The translations under genes and the position numbers were made by a program. A DNA stretch of 5,745 nucleotides. Source: Planctomycetota bacterium (GTDB lineage: Bacteria > Planctomycetota > UBA1135 > UBA2386). The notes below the pieces were generated by a model. The model had not been told where the DNA came from, searched no databases, and saw only the letters and a list, made by a program, of their open reading frames with translations. Location: positions 1-5,745 of the forward strand of contig JAEUHU010000399.1 of the NCBI GenBank assembly GCA_016793305.1. The letters are read 5' to 3'. Of this stretch, positions 1 to 5,446 are shown piece after piece. Numbering within the stretch: position 1 is the first letter of the stretch; every line of letters starts with the position of its first letter.

Positions 1-351
1 TGCATCGGCATCGGCGGCGACCCGATCAAGGGCCTCGACTTCATCGACTGCCTGAAGCTGTTCCAGGACGACAAGGACACCGAGGGCATCATCATGATCG
101 GCGAGATCGGCGGCACCGCCGAGGAAGAGGCCTGCGAGTTCATGGCGGGCTACGTGAAGAAGCCGGTGGTCGGCTTCATCGCCGGCGCCACCGCACCTCC
201 CGGCAAGCGCATGGGCCACGCCGGCGCCATCATCAGCGGCGGCAAGGGCACGGCCGCGGACAAGAAGGCGGCGATGAAGAAGGCCGGCGTGCACGTGTGC
301 GACACGCCGTCGATCCTCGGCGCCACCATGAAGAAGGTGCTCGGCAAGTGA
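1..351 (+). CDS. sucD: Succinyl-CoA ligase (synthetase) alpha subunit, C-terminal part, 5' end outside window
   Basis: The frame is open from base 1 to the TGA at 349-351 and gives 116 residues. SucD pairs with SucC to interconvert succinyl-CoA and succinate with nucleotide phosphorylation in the TCA cycle, in the cytoplasm. The fragment shows the ligase domain signatures CIGIGGDP (start), GEIGG (nt 100-114), KPVVGFIAG and RMGHAGAII. The histidine codon at 217-219 in RMGHAG matches the phosphorylated His246 of the E. coli enzyme, and the Glu codon at 103-105 matches Glu208. Their spacing (38 residues) and the tail after the His (43 residues) equal my recollection of E. coli SucD (289 residues), so about the last 40% of a normal-length protein is present. 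Nothing looks broken. SucC would be expected upstream, outside the window. Confidence 0.97.
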   Translation, partial: CIGIGGDPIKGLDFIDCLKLFQDDKDTEGIIMIGEIGGTAEEEACEFMAGYVKKPVVGFIAGATAPPGKRMGHAGAIISGGKGTAADKKAAMKKAGVHVCDTPSILGATMKKVLGK

Positions 352-362
352 CCAGGTCGTGT

Positions 363-406
363 GAACGGGTCGGTGCGACCGGGCGAGAGCCCGGTCGCGC
401 CCGTTC
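363..406 (+). terminator. Strong two-part hairpin after sucD, terminator-like but without a U tract
   Basis: An inner perfect 10-bp stem (375-384 with 389-398) closes a GAGA loop, which fits the GNRA tetraloop class. An outer 7-bp stem (363-369 with 400-406) is separated by an asymmetric internal loop. It starts 12 bases after the sucD stop. No run of T follows, so a classical intrinsic terminator is not shown; it could instead be a 3' end stabilising or Rho-linked structure. The pairing is read directly; the role is inferred. Confidence 0.6.
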
Positions 407-421
407 CTCGGCGGGTTCCCC

Positions 422-880
422 ATGAAGGTCCCCGGGGGCTTCGACGGCCTGTTCCGCCAGATCACCCCGCTGATCCTGTTGGGCGTGCTGGTGCTCGTCG
501 TCGCCGAACCATGGCTGCCCGGCACCGATTGGTTCCGCGCCAGGTTCGGCGACCAGGCGCTGCTGCGCGCCTGTGTGGCCGCGCTCGGCTGCTACACGCT
601 GATCCTGTGGGGCGAGTCGATGCGCCTGCACATGATGTTGACCGGCGTGCTGCAGGCGTTCCGCCAGGTCACTGGTGACGCAGCCGGGCGCTCGGCCGCC
701 GGCCGTAGCCCGGAGGCGAGGCTCGAGGCGGCGCGCCTTCTGCTCGCAGCGCTGCGATCGGAGGATCCGGCGATCCGGGCCAGCAGCCGCCAGAACCTCG
801 CCCGCCTGGTCGGCGAAGACCTCGGTGACGATCCCGCCGCCTGGCAGGCGTGGATCGATCGACAATCGCGCGGGCGGTGA
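422..880 (+). CDS. Hypothetical small membrane protein with HEAT-like C-terminal motif
   Basis: I do not recognise this 152-residue protein as a named family. Two hydrophobic stretches, about residues 14-28 and 46-63, look like membrane helices joined by a short loop containing PWLPGTDWF. After a Gly/Ala/Arg-rich link (about 84-94) the C-terminal part from residue 95 is soluble and helical. It contains the pattern RQNLARLVGEDLGDDPAAW followed by QAW (about 124-144), which resembles the end of HEAT-type repeats common in planctomycete and related proteins. ATG 422 is the first usable start after an in-frame TGA at 362-364; no good ribosome binding site precedes it. It sits alone between two hairpins (363-406 and 905-945), so it may be a single-gene unit or read through from sucD. 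Codon use matches its neighbours, and the coherent membrane-plus-helical layout supports a real gene. Function is unknown. Confidence 0.75.
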   Translation: MKVPGGFDGLFRQITPLILLGVLVLVVAEPWLPGTDWFRARFGDQALLRACVAALGCYTLILWGESMRLHMMLTGVLQAFRQVTGDAAGRSAAGRSPEARLEAARLLLAALRSEDPAIRASSRQNLARLVGEDLGDDPAAWQAWIDRQSRGR

Positions 881-904
881 AACGTCGGGGCTCGCTCGGG
901 GATT

Positions 905-945
905 GCCCACTGGCGGCCGCGCCGTCCGGCGGCCTAGAAGTGGGC
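905..945 (+). terminator. Two-tier hairpin between the hypothetical gene and tatA
   Basis: A perfect 7-bp outer stem (GCCCACT at 905-911 with AGTGGGC at 939-945) encloses an inner 6-bp stem (915-920 with 929-934) with an 8-base loop. It lies 24 bases after the preceding stop codon and 61 bases before tatA. No T run follows. It may end transcription of the upstream gene or lie in the tatA leader. The pairing is seen; the function is inferred. Confidence 0.45.
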
Positions 946-994
946 GCGTGCGCTGGCGTTCGCCGGTCGCGCCCGCTTTGATGAAGACGATGCC

Positions 995-999
995 GAGGT
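995..999 (+). promoter_or_regulatory. Ribosome binding site of tatA
   Basis: GAGGT lies 7 bases before ATG 1007, a good Shine-Dalgarno match and spacing. It fixes the tatA start and is one of only two clear sites of this kind in the window. Confidence 0.7.
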
Positions 1000-1006
1000 T
1001 CGCCGC

Positions 1007-1252
1007 ATGATCGCATTCCTGAGCACGTGGGAGATCGTGGCCGTCCTGGTGGTGGCCCTCTTGCTGTTCGGCCACCGGCTGCCCGGCATGGCCCGTTCGC
1101 TCGGCTCGGGGATCACCGAGTTCAAGCGCGGCCTGAAGGACGGGCAGCGCCCGGAAGGGGGCGGTGGCCAGTCCGGCAGCAGCCAGAACGGCAACCCGCC
1201 CGCTCGCGGGGATGGTTCGTCCCAGGGCTCCAGCGACGGATCGGCGCGGTGA
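1007..1252 (+). CDS. tatA: Sec-independent protein translocase subunit TatA (TatA/E family)
   Basis: This 81-residue protein has the TatA layout. A short periplasmic N-terminus precedes one membrane helix (about residues 8-21), then the hinge FGHRLPG (21-27), then the amphipathic helix ARSLGSGITEFKRGLKDG (29-46), then a polar Gly/Ser/Asn-rich tail. TatA oligomerises in the inner membrane and, with TatC, exports folded proteins bearing twin-arginine signals, including many cofactor-bearing redox enzymes. The SLGxGIxEFKxGL motif favours TatA over TatB, although Glu9 in the helix is a polar residue also seen in TatB at about that place. ATG 1007 has a good ribosome binding site. Its stop overlaps the next start in GTGA. 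No tatC is visible in the window. The His after FG is less usual than Pro, Gly or Ala at that hinge position. Confidence 0.93.
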   Translation: MIAFLSTWEIVAVLVVALLLFGHRLPGMARSLGSGITEFKRGLKDGQRPEGGGGQSGSSQNGNPPARGDGSSQGSSDGSAR

Positions 1253-2244
1253 CCGAGACCTTCCCGCTGCACGACCTGGTCGGCATGGTCCGGCCGCAGC
1301 TCGACCGGTTGAACCGCGAGCTGATCCAGGATCTGGCGCCCGGCCATCGCGAGATGCTGCCGCTCGTCGAGCACGTCGGTGGGTTCCGCGGCAAGCAGCT
1401 GCGGCCGGTGCTGACGTTCCTCGCCGGCATGGCGGTGCGCGGCGCGACCCACGGTGGTGGCCTCGGGGACGATGTCGTCACCGTCGCCAAGGTGGTCGAA
1501 CTGTTGCACACGGCGACGCTGGTGCACGACGACGTGCTCGACAGCGCGAACGTGCGGCGGCGCATCCCGACCGTCAACCAGATGGCGGGAGTCGAGGTCG
1601 CCGTGCTGCTCGGCGACTACATCTACGCGAAGGCGTTCCACATGGCCGTGCAGCTGCCGGACCCGACGGCGGCGCGCTGGCTGGCGGAGACGGTGCGCGT
1701 GATCTGCCAGGGCGAGATCACGCAGGTGCTGCACCGCTTCGACTTCGCCTGGACCGAGCCGCGCTACTTCCAGGTGATCGCCGAGAAGACGGCGAGCCTC
1801 TACGCGGCCGCGTGCCGCCTCGGGGGCCACTACGCCGGCGGGGCCGAAGGGCGGCTGCGGGCGCTCGAAGAGTACGGCCTCGAACTCGGCATCGCTTTCC
1901 AGATCGTCGACGACTGCCTCGACCTCGACGGGGACGAGCGTGTGGTCGGCAAGTCGCTCGGCACCGACCTGGCGAAGGGCAAGATCACGCTGCCGCTGCT
2001 CTACCTGATGCAGCGCAGTCCCGAAGAGGCCGAACGGCTGCGCGCCGTGCTCGGCAAGACCGAGGCCGAGGGGCTGCGGCGGCTGCGCACCGAGTTCCCG
2101 CTGGAACACGCGATCGCCTACGCGATGGACGAAGCCCAGCGGCGCATCCACAAGGCGCAGGCGTCGTTGACGTCGCTGCCGCCCGGGCCCGCCCGCGACG
2201 GCCTGCACCAGATCGCCGGCTTCGTGCTGTCCCGGCGCCTGTAG
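1249..2244 (+). CDS. Long-chain trans-polyprenyl diphosphate synthase (octaprenyl/heptaprenyl-type)
   Basis: This cytoplasmic enzyme condenses isopentenyl diphosphate onto an allylic diphosphate, typically making the quinone side chain. The 331-residue product has the family motifs in order: GGFRGKQLRP (44-53, substrate-binding Lys and Arg), first Asp-rich motif DDVLD (94-98), RRR (103-105), LLGDYIYAKAF (120-130), EKTASLY (179-185) and second Asp-rich motif DDCLD (221-225), then GKSLGTDLAKGKITLP (234-249). The fifth residue before the first motif is Ala89, in HTATLVHDD as in E. coli IspB; a small residue there is typical of long-chain enzymes. The exact chain length cannot be read. GTG 1249 is chosen because it gives a GTGA overlap with tatA and preserves the N-terminal helix; the next candidate is ATG 1285. 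Coupling with tatA is likely. No menaquinone or ubiquinone genes are visible, so the quinone role is inferred. Confidence 0.93.
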   Translation: MTETFPLHDLVGMVRPQLDRLNRELIQDLAPGHREMLPLVEHVGGFRGKQLRPVLTFLAGMAVRGATHGGGLGDDVVTVAKVVELLHTATLVHDDVLDSANVRRRIPTVNQMAGVEVAVLLGDYIYAKAFHMAVQLPDPTAARWLAETVRVICQGEITQVLHRFDFAWTEPRYFQVIAEKTASLYAAACRLGGHYAGGAEGRLRALEEYGLELGIAFQIVDDCLDLDGDERVVGKSLGTDLAKGKITLPLLYLMQRSPEEAERLRAVLGKTEAEGLRRLRTEFPLEHAIAYAMDEAQRRIHKAQASLTSLPPGPARDGLHQIAGFVLSRRL

Positions 2245-2260
2245 TCGGCCCGGGTGCCGG
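2232..2260 (+). other. GC-rich inverted repeat spanning the prenyl synthase stop codon
   Basis: CCGGCGCC (2232-2239) pairs with GGTGCCGG (2253-2260) with one G-U pair, leaving a 13-base loop that contains the TAG stop (2242-2244). No T run follows. In DNA this rich in GC it could be chance. Confidence 0.3.
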
Positions 2261-2311
2261 TCGTCCCTCGTCGTCGATCGCCTGGGAGCCGGGACCCGGA
2301 CCATGCGTCGG

Positions 2312-2340
2312 GCCGGGTTCGCCCGGCGAACGAACCCCGG
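2312..2340 (+). promoter_or_regulatory. Two mutually exclusive hairpins upstream of the lipoprotein operon
   Basis: One fold is a perfect 6-bp stem GCCGGG/CCCGGC (2312-2317 with 2322-2327) closing a TTCG tetraloop. The other uses CCGGGTTCG (2313-2321) with CGAACCCCGG (2331-2340), nine pairs with one bulged C. They share bases and cannot form together. A T-rich stretch follows at 2362-2383 but is about 20 bases away. It may be the terminator of the tatA-prenyl synthase unit or a leader structure for the next operon. The pairing is seen; the role is inferred. Confidence 0.4.
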
Positions 2341-2398
2341 CGGCAATTCCCAGGTCGACCGTTGGGTTGCTTCTTTTGGTTTCCGGCCGCAGCACCGG

Positions 2399-2426
2399 CC
2401 GACCGAGCCGCCGCATTGCGTATGCT
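2399..2426 (+). promoter_or_regulatory. Weak sigma70-like promoter candidate for the lipoprotein-resB operon
   Basis: TATGCT at 2421-2426 matches the -10 consensus at four of six bases; CCGACC at 2399-2404, 16 bases upstream, matches the -35 at only three. It follows the one T-rich island in the window (2362-2383) and would place the transcript start about 15 bases before ATG 2448. It is the best candidate I see in this gap, but it is a weak one. Confidence 0.25.
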
Positions 2427-2447
2427 GCTTGCCCGAACGATCCATCG

Positions 2448-4049
2448 ATGATCCGAATTCGTCTCTGCGTCGCGTTGTCCCTGGTCGCGTTGACCGCCTG
2501 CGGGCAGTCGAGTGCCACGGCGTCCTTCGGTCCGCCACGGACCCTGTCCAAGGACCAGCGGCCGACGGCCTGGGACGCCACCACGAAGGACCGGCTGGGC
2601 CTCGGCGAGTCGAGTGGACGCGCGGGGCAGGATCCCAGCCCGCAGCCAGGCTCCGTGCGTGGTGACACGCCGGCCGGCTGGACGCAGCTGGCGCCGCAAC
2701 CATCCCGCTTCCGCCATCTGCTGTGGCAGGTCGGCAGCGACCCGTCGCACGAGTGCTACCTGACGCTCGGCACCCGCGGTGGGCTCGCCGGCAACGTGTC
2801 GCGCTGGTACCAGCAGTTCGGCCAGCAGATGGGGGATCCGACGGCGTTGCCCGAGGTGGCGTTCTTCGGCGGCAAGGGCCGACTCGTCGAGCTCGTCGGC
2901 ACGTTCAACGACAAGCCCGACATGGCGATGCTCGGCATCGTCCAGGTCGAAGGCGACGTGGTGACGACGCTGAAGTTCACCGCGACGGCCGAGGTCGTGA
3001 AGCAGAACCGCGCGCAGTTCCTGCAAGTCGCGGCGTCGCTGCGCAGCGACGGAGCGGGCAGAGCCGGCTCGACGGGCGCCACGTCGCCGGCGGCGAGTGG
3101 TGGTGGGGCCCCGGCACCGGGGACCGTCTACGTCGGCACGACTCCCGAGGGCTGGGAAGCGCTGCCGCCGCAGCCCGAGCGCATGCGGCTCGCCCTGTGG
3201 CGCCTCGCCGGCGATGCCTCGACCGAGTGCTACGTCACCGGTCCGACCGCTGGTGGCGTCGCTGGCAACCTGACGCGCTGGTACGGCCAGTTCGGGCGGC
3301 AGGACGCGCCTGCTGCCGAGGCGCTCGAGATCGTCGAGATGCTGGGCACCACCGGGCGGCTGGTCGAGCTCTACGGCACGTTCCAGGGCAAGCCGGGCCT
3401 CGGCATGCTGCTCGCGTTCACCGCGCGCGGCGACGAGGTGACGACGCTGAAGTTCACCGGGCCGGAGGCGGTCGTGAAGCAGCACAAGGCGCGCTTCCTG
3501 GCCCTCGCGAAGTCGCTGCGCACCGCCTCGGCGAGTCCCGATCCGACAGCCCCTGCGATCCAGCGCGGCCAGCCGATGCCGAGCAACCATCCGCCGGTGC
3601 CCGAAGCCGTGAAGCAGGCGCCGCCGCCGCCGAGTGGTCCGTTCACGGGGACGGTGCCGAGCGGCTGGACGGCGAAGGCCGGCAGCAGCAAGTTCCTGCA
3701 CCATGCGTTCGCCGGTGACGGCGAGGTCTACCTCGGTCAGCTCGGTGGTGGCTTGAAGGCGACGCTCGACATCTGGCGCGGGGAACTCGGCCAGGCCGCG
3801 ATGACCGACCAGGAGTACCTGGCGCTGCCGCAGATCGCGTTCCTCGGCGAGGACGCGCTGCTGCTCGACCTGAGCGGGGATTTCCGGAGCATGAGCGGCA
3901 AGCAGATCCAGGGTGCGCGTCTGCTGGTCGCGGCGCGCAGCGAAGGCAACACCATCGTGTTCTGCAAGCTGGTTGGTGCGGCCGCGGAGGTCGAGAAGCA
4001 GGTCGACGGCTTCCGCTCGTTCTGTGCGTCGGTCCGGAGGGTCCCGTGA
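2448..4049 (+). CDS. Lipoprotein with three tandem copies of a ~127-residue domain, function unknown
   Basis: The 533-residue product starts with a lipoprotein signal: basic MIRIR, a hydrophobic core and the lipobox LTAC, with lipidated Cys18 followed by Gly (no Asp retention signal), so an outer-membrane anchor is likely. A polar linker leads to three repeats at about residues 73-199, 231-358 and 402-530, separated by Gly/Ala/Ser- and Pro-rich linkers. Each opens with (T/D)xPxGW and ends in a helix with SLR or SVR. Copies 1 and 2 share ECY (Cys103, Cys261), GG(L/V)AGN(V/L)(S/T)RWYxQFG, GRLVEL.GTF and VTTLKFT..AEVVKQ-type motifs. Copy 3 is diverged (EVY, DIWRGELG). ATG 2448 is chosen because it begins the signal peptide; the frame stays open upstream to 1164 but only as a shadow. 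No ribosome binding site is evident. The GTGA overlap with the resB gene suggests a role near cytochrome c assembly, by inference only. Confidence 0.9.
   Translation: MIRIRLCVALSLVALTACGQSSATASFGPPRTLSKDQRPTAWDATTKDRLGLGESSGRAGQDPSPQPGSVRGDTPAGWTQLAPQPSRFRHLLWQVGSDPSHECYLTLGTRGGLAGNVSRWYQQFGQQMGDPTALPEVAFFGGKGRLVELVGTFNDKPDMAMLGIVQVEGDVVTTLKFTATAEVVKQNRAQFLQVAASLRSDGAGRAGSTGATSPAASGGGAPAPGTVYVGTTPEGWEALPPQPERMRLALWRLAGDASTECYVTGPTAGGVAGNLTRWYGQFGRQDAPAAEALEIVEMLGTTGRLVELYGTFQGKPGLGMLLAFTARGDEVTTLKFTGPEAVVKQHKARFLALAKSLRTASASPDPTAPAIQRGQPMPSNHPPVPEAVKQAPPPPSGPFTGTVPSGWTAKAGSSKFLHHAFAGDGEVYLGQLGGGLKATLDIWRGELGQAAMTDQEYLALPQIAFLGEDALLLDLSGDFRSMSGKQIQGARLLVAARSEGNTIVFCKLVGAAAEVEKQVDGFRSFCASVRRVP
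2664..3044 (+). repeat. Lipoprotein domain copy 1
   Basis: This copy encodes residues 73-199: opening TPAGW, Cys103 in HECY, NVSRWYQQFG, and TLKFT near the end. Bases 2960-2982 are identical over 23 bases to 3437-3459 in copy 2, and much of the protein pattern is shared, which indicates an intragenic duplication. Confidence 0.85.
3138..3521 (+). repeat. Lipoprotein domain copy 2
   Basis: This copy encodes residues 231-358: opening TPEGW, Cys261 in TECY, NLTRWYGQFG, GRLVELYGTF and TLKFT. It is the closest relative of copy 1, offset by 158 residues at the start with a net one-residue shift by the TLKFT motif. Confidence 0.85.
3651..4037 (+). repeat. Lipoprotein domain copy 3, diverged
   Basis: This copy encodes residues 402-530. 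It keeps the VPSGW opening, the GGL stretch, a Trp in DIWRGELG, the LLLDLSGDF strand matching VEL.GTF, and the EVEKQ...SVR terminal helix. It lacks the shared Cys (EVY replaces ECY) and the RWY motif, and has Cys in other places (FCKLVG, SFCASV). It is likely the same fold with an older split. Confidence 0.7.
4036..4041 (+). promoter_or_regulatory. Ribosome binding site of the resB gene inside the lipoprotein gene
   Basis: GGAGGG lies 4 bases before GTG 4046 (5 bases from the GGAGG core). It is the strongest Shine-Dalgarno match in the window and decides the GTG start that overlaps the lipoprotein stop. Confidence 0.75.
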
Positions 4050-5446
4050 GCTCGGGCCCGAAGGAGCCGCAGTCGGCGACGGCGACGAGTGAAGCAGTGC
4101 CGGCCGGCGGGCTGCTGGATCTCGTGGTCCGGTTCCTGTCGTCGATGAAGCTGTCGGTCTGGCTGGTGCTGCTGCTGGGCCTGTTGACCTGGCTCGGCAC
4201 GCTGGCCCAGATCGACCGGAGCACGTACGACGTGCAGACCGAGTACTTCGAGTCGTGGTTCGTGGTCGCGCAGCTGCCGGTCTCGATCTGGGGCAACCAC
4301 TACTTCACGCTGAGCATCCCGCTGCCGGGGGCCTATCCGGTGATGGGCTTGTTGTTCCTCAACCTGGTGGTCGGCGGCCTGGTGCGGATGAAGTGGCGCA
4401 CCCGCAACCTCGGCGTGCTGATCACGCACCTCGGCATCGCGCTACTGCTGGTCGCCGGCTTCGTGAAGATGCACTACTCGTACGCGGGCAACCTCTCGCT
4501 GTATGAAGCGCCGAGTGGCGGGGGCGGCTTGTCCGGGCGCGTCTACCAGAGTTCGCGCTTCGTCAGCTTCCACGACTACGAGCTGGCTCTGCTGGTCGAC
4601 AAGGGCGACTCGATCGAGGAACGGGTCGTGCCGGAGAGTGCGCTGTGGCCCGCCCGGCTCGCCGGGGAGCGGCAGTCCGTGTCGTCCGGCCGTGGTTGGC
4701 TGCGTTCGGTGCAGCGGTTCGCGTCGAAGCTGTTCGGCCAGGCCGAGGGCCAGGTGGTCACCTTGGCGCCCGAAGGCCTGCCGTTCACGATCGAAGTCCG
4801 CGACTTCGTCGATCACGCGCGGGTCCTGCCCGCCACGCGCAGTGGCACACCGTGCGAACCCATCGACGGCGTCGCGTTGCACCCGCAGACCTGGCGCGAC
4901 GGCGAGCAGCCGCGCAGCGAGGCCGAGATCGCCGGTTGCTACGTCACCGTGCTGCCGAAGAACGGCAAGCCACAGCAGGCGATCCTCTACGGGTTGCCGC
5001 GGCTGCCGTTCGACGAGGCCCGCTACCCGTTCACCTTCACGGTCGACGGCGTGCGCTACGGCCTCGACCTGCGCCACGTGGTGCGCGACCTGCCCTTCGC
5101 GCTGAAGCTGCGCAAGTTCCAGAAGCTCGACCACCCGGGCACGATGTCGCCGCGCGACTTCCGCAGCTTCGTGACGGTCGTCGATCCGGAAGGGGCCCAG
5201 GACGCCGAGATCTTCATGAACAACCCGCTGCGGCGGGACGGCTTCGTCGTCTACCAGACCAGCTGGGGACCCCAGCCGATGGGCGGGCCGCCGTGGTACT
5301 CGGTGTTCGAAGTCTCCTACAACCCGTCCGACGCCTGGCCGATCCTGGCGTGTGCCGTGATCGCGTTCGGCCTGTTGCTGCACTTCGTCGTCAAGCTGTT
5401 CCGATTCCTCGAGTCGTCGACCCGCTCCAGCCTGAACCAATCGTGA
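4046..5446 (+). CDS. resB: ResB/Ccs1-family cytochrome c biogenesis protein (System II)
   Basis: ResB (also called CcsB or Ccs1) works with CcsA in the inner membrane to deliver haem to reduced apocytochrome c outside the membrane. The 466-residue product shows the family layout: a membrane helix at about 34-54 ending GTLAQID, then QTEYFESWFV (64-73), a helix at 98-114, and a helix at 122-141 carrying THLGIALLL with His128. A large external domain (about 145-428) follows, then a final helix at about 432-449. Before the last helix is the family signature EIFMNNPLRRDGFVVYQTSWG. The external domain has two cysteines, Cys270 and Cys298, whose role is unknown. GTG 4046 is supported by the ribosome binding site at 4036-4041 and by GTGA overlap with the lipoprotein gene; its own stop overlaps the next gene in the same way. 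System II assignment is firm; lineage-specific detail is not. Confidence 0.92.
   Translation: MSSGPKEPQSATATSEAVPAGGLLDLVVRFLSSMKLSVWLVLLLGLLTWLGTLAQIDRSTYDVQTEYFESWFVVAQLPVSIWGNHYFTLSIPLPGAYPVMGLLFLNLVVGGLVRMKWRTRNLGVLITHLGIALLLVAGFVKMHYSYAGNLSLYEAPSGGGGLSGRVYQSSRFVSFHDYELALLVDKGDSIEERVVPESALWPARLAGERQSVSSGRGWLRSVQRFASKLFGQAEGQVVTLAPEGLPFTIEVRDFVDHARVLPATRSGTPCEPIDGVALHPQTWRDGEQPRSEAEIAGCYVTVLPKNGKPQQAILYGLPRLPFDEARYPFTFTVDGVRYGLDLRHVVRDLPFALKLRKFQKLDHPGTMSPRDFRSFVTVVDPEGAQDAEIFMNNPLRRDGFVVYQTSWGPQPMGGPPWYSVFEVSYNPSDAWPILACAVIAFGLLLHFVVKLFRFLESSTRSSLNQS

Noticed and set aside
361..678. 105-codon + strand frame overlapping the hypothetical membrane protein
   Set aside because: It is Arg/Pro/Ala-rich, runs through the hairpin at 363-406, and competes with the better-structured frame at 422-880.
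1027..1248. N-terminal extension of the prenyl synthase frame into tatA
   Set aside because: These residues are the wrong-frame reading of tatA and have no counterpart in the family; GTG 1249 gives a normal length and a GTGA overlap.
1007..1252. TatB instead of TatA
   Set aside because: Glu9 in the membrane helix is compatible with TatB, but the SLGxGIxEFKxGL amphipathic helix and short length (81 residues) fit TatA better.
1164..2447. Upstream extension of the lipoprotein frame, which is open back to 1164
   Set aside because: This part runs out of frame through the prenyl synthase and is low-complexity Arg/Ala. The lipoprotein signal peptide begins precisely at ATG 2448.
934..2703. Long open frame on the - strand (589 codons) across tatA and the prenyl synthase
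   Set aside because: The predicted protein is Arg/Ala/Pro/His-rich with no recognisable domain, and it lies opposite two well-supported genes. Long antisense frames are expected in very GC-rich coding DNA.
2118..3704. Long open frame on the - strand (528 codons) opposite the lipoprotein
   Set aside because: It has the same Arg-rich shadow composition, no motifs, and is antisense to a gene with clear signal peptide and repeats.
4442..5440. 332-codon - strand frame opposite resB
   Set aside because: Its composition is that of a shadow (Arg, Val, Ala, Gln, His runs) and it is antisense to a gene with clear family motifs.
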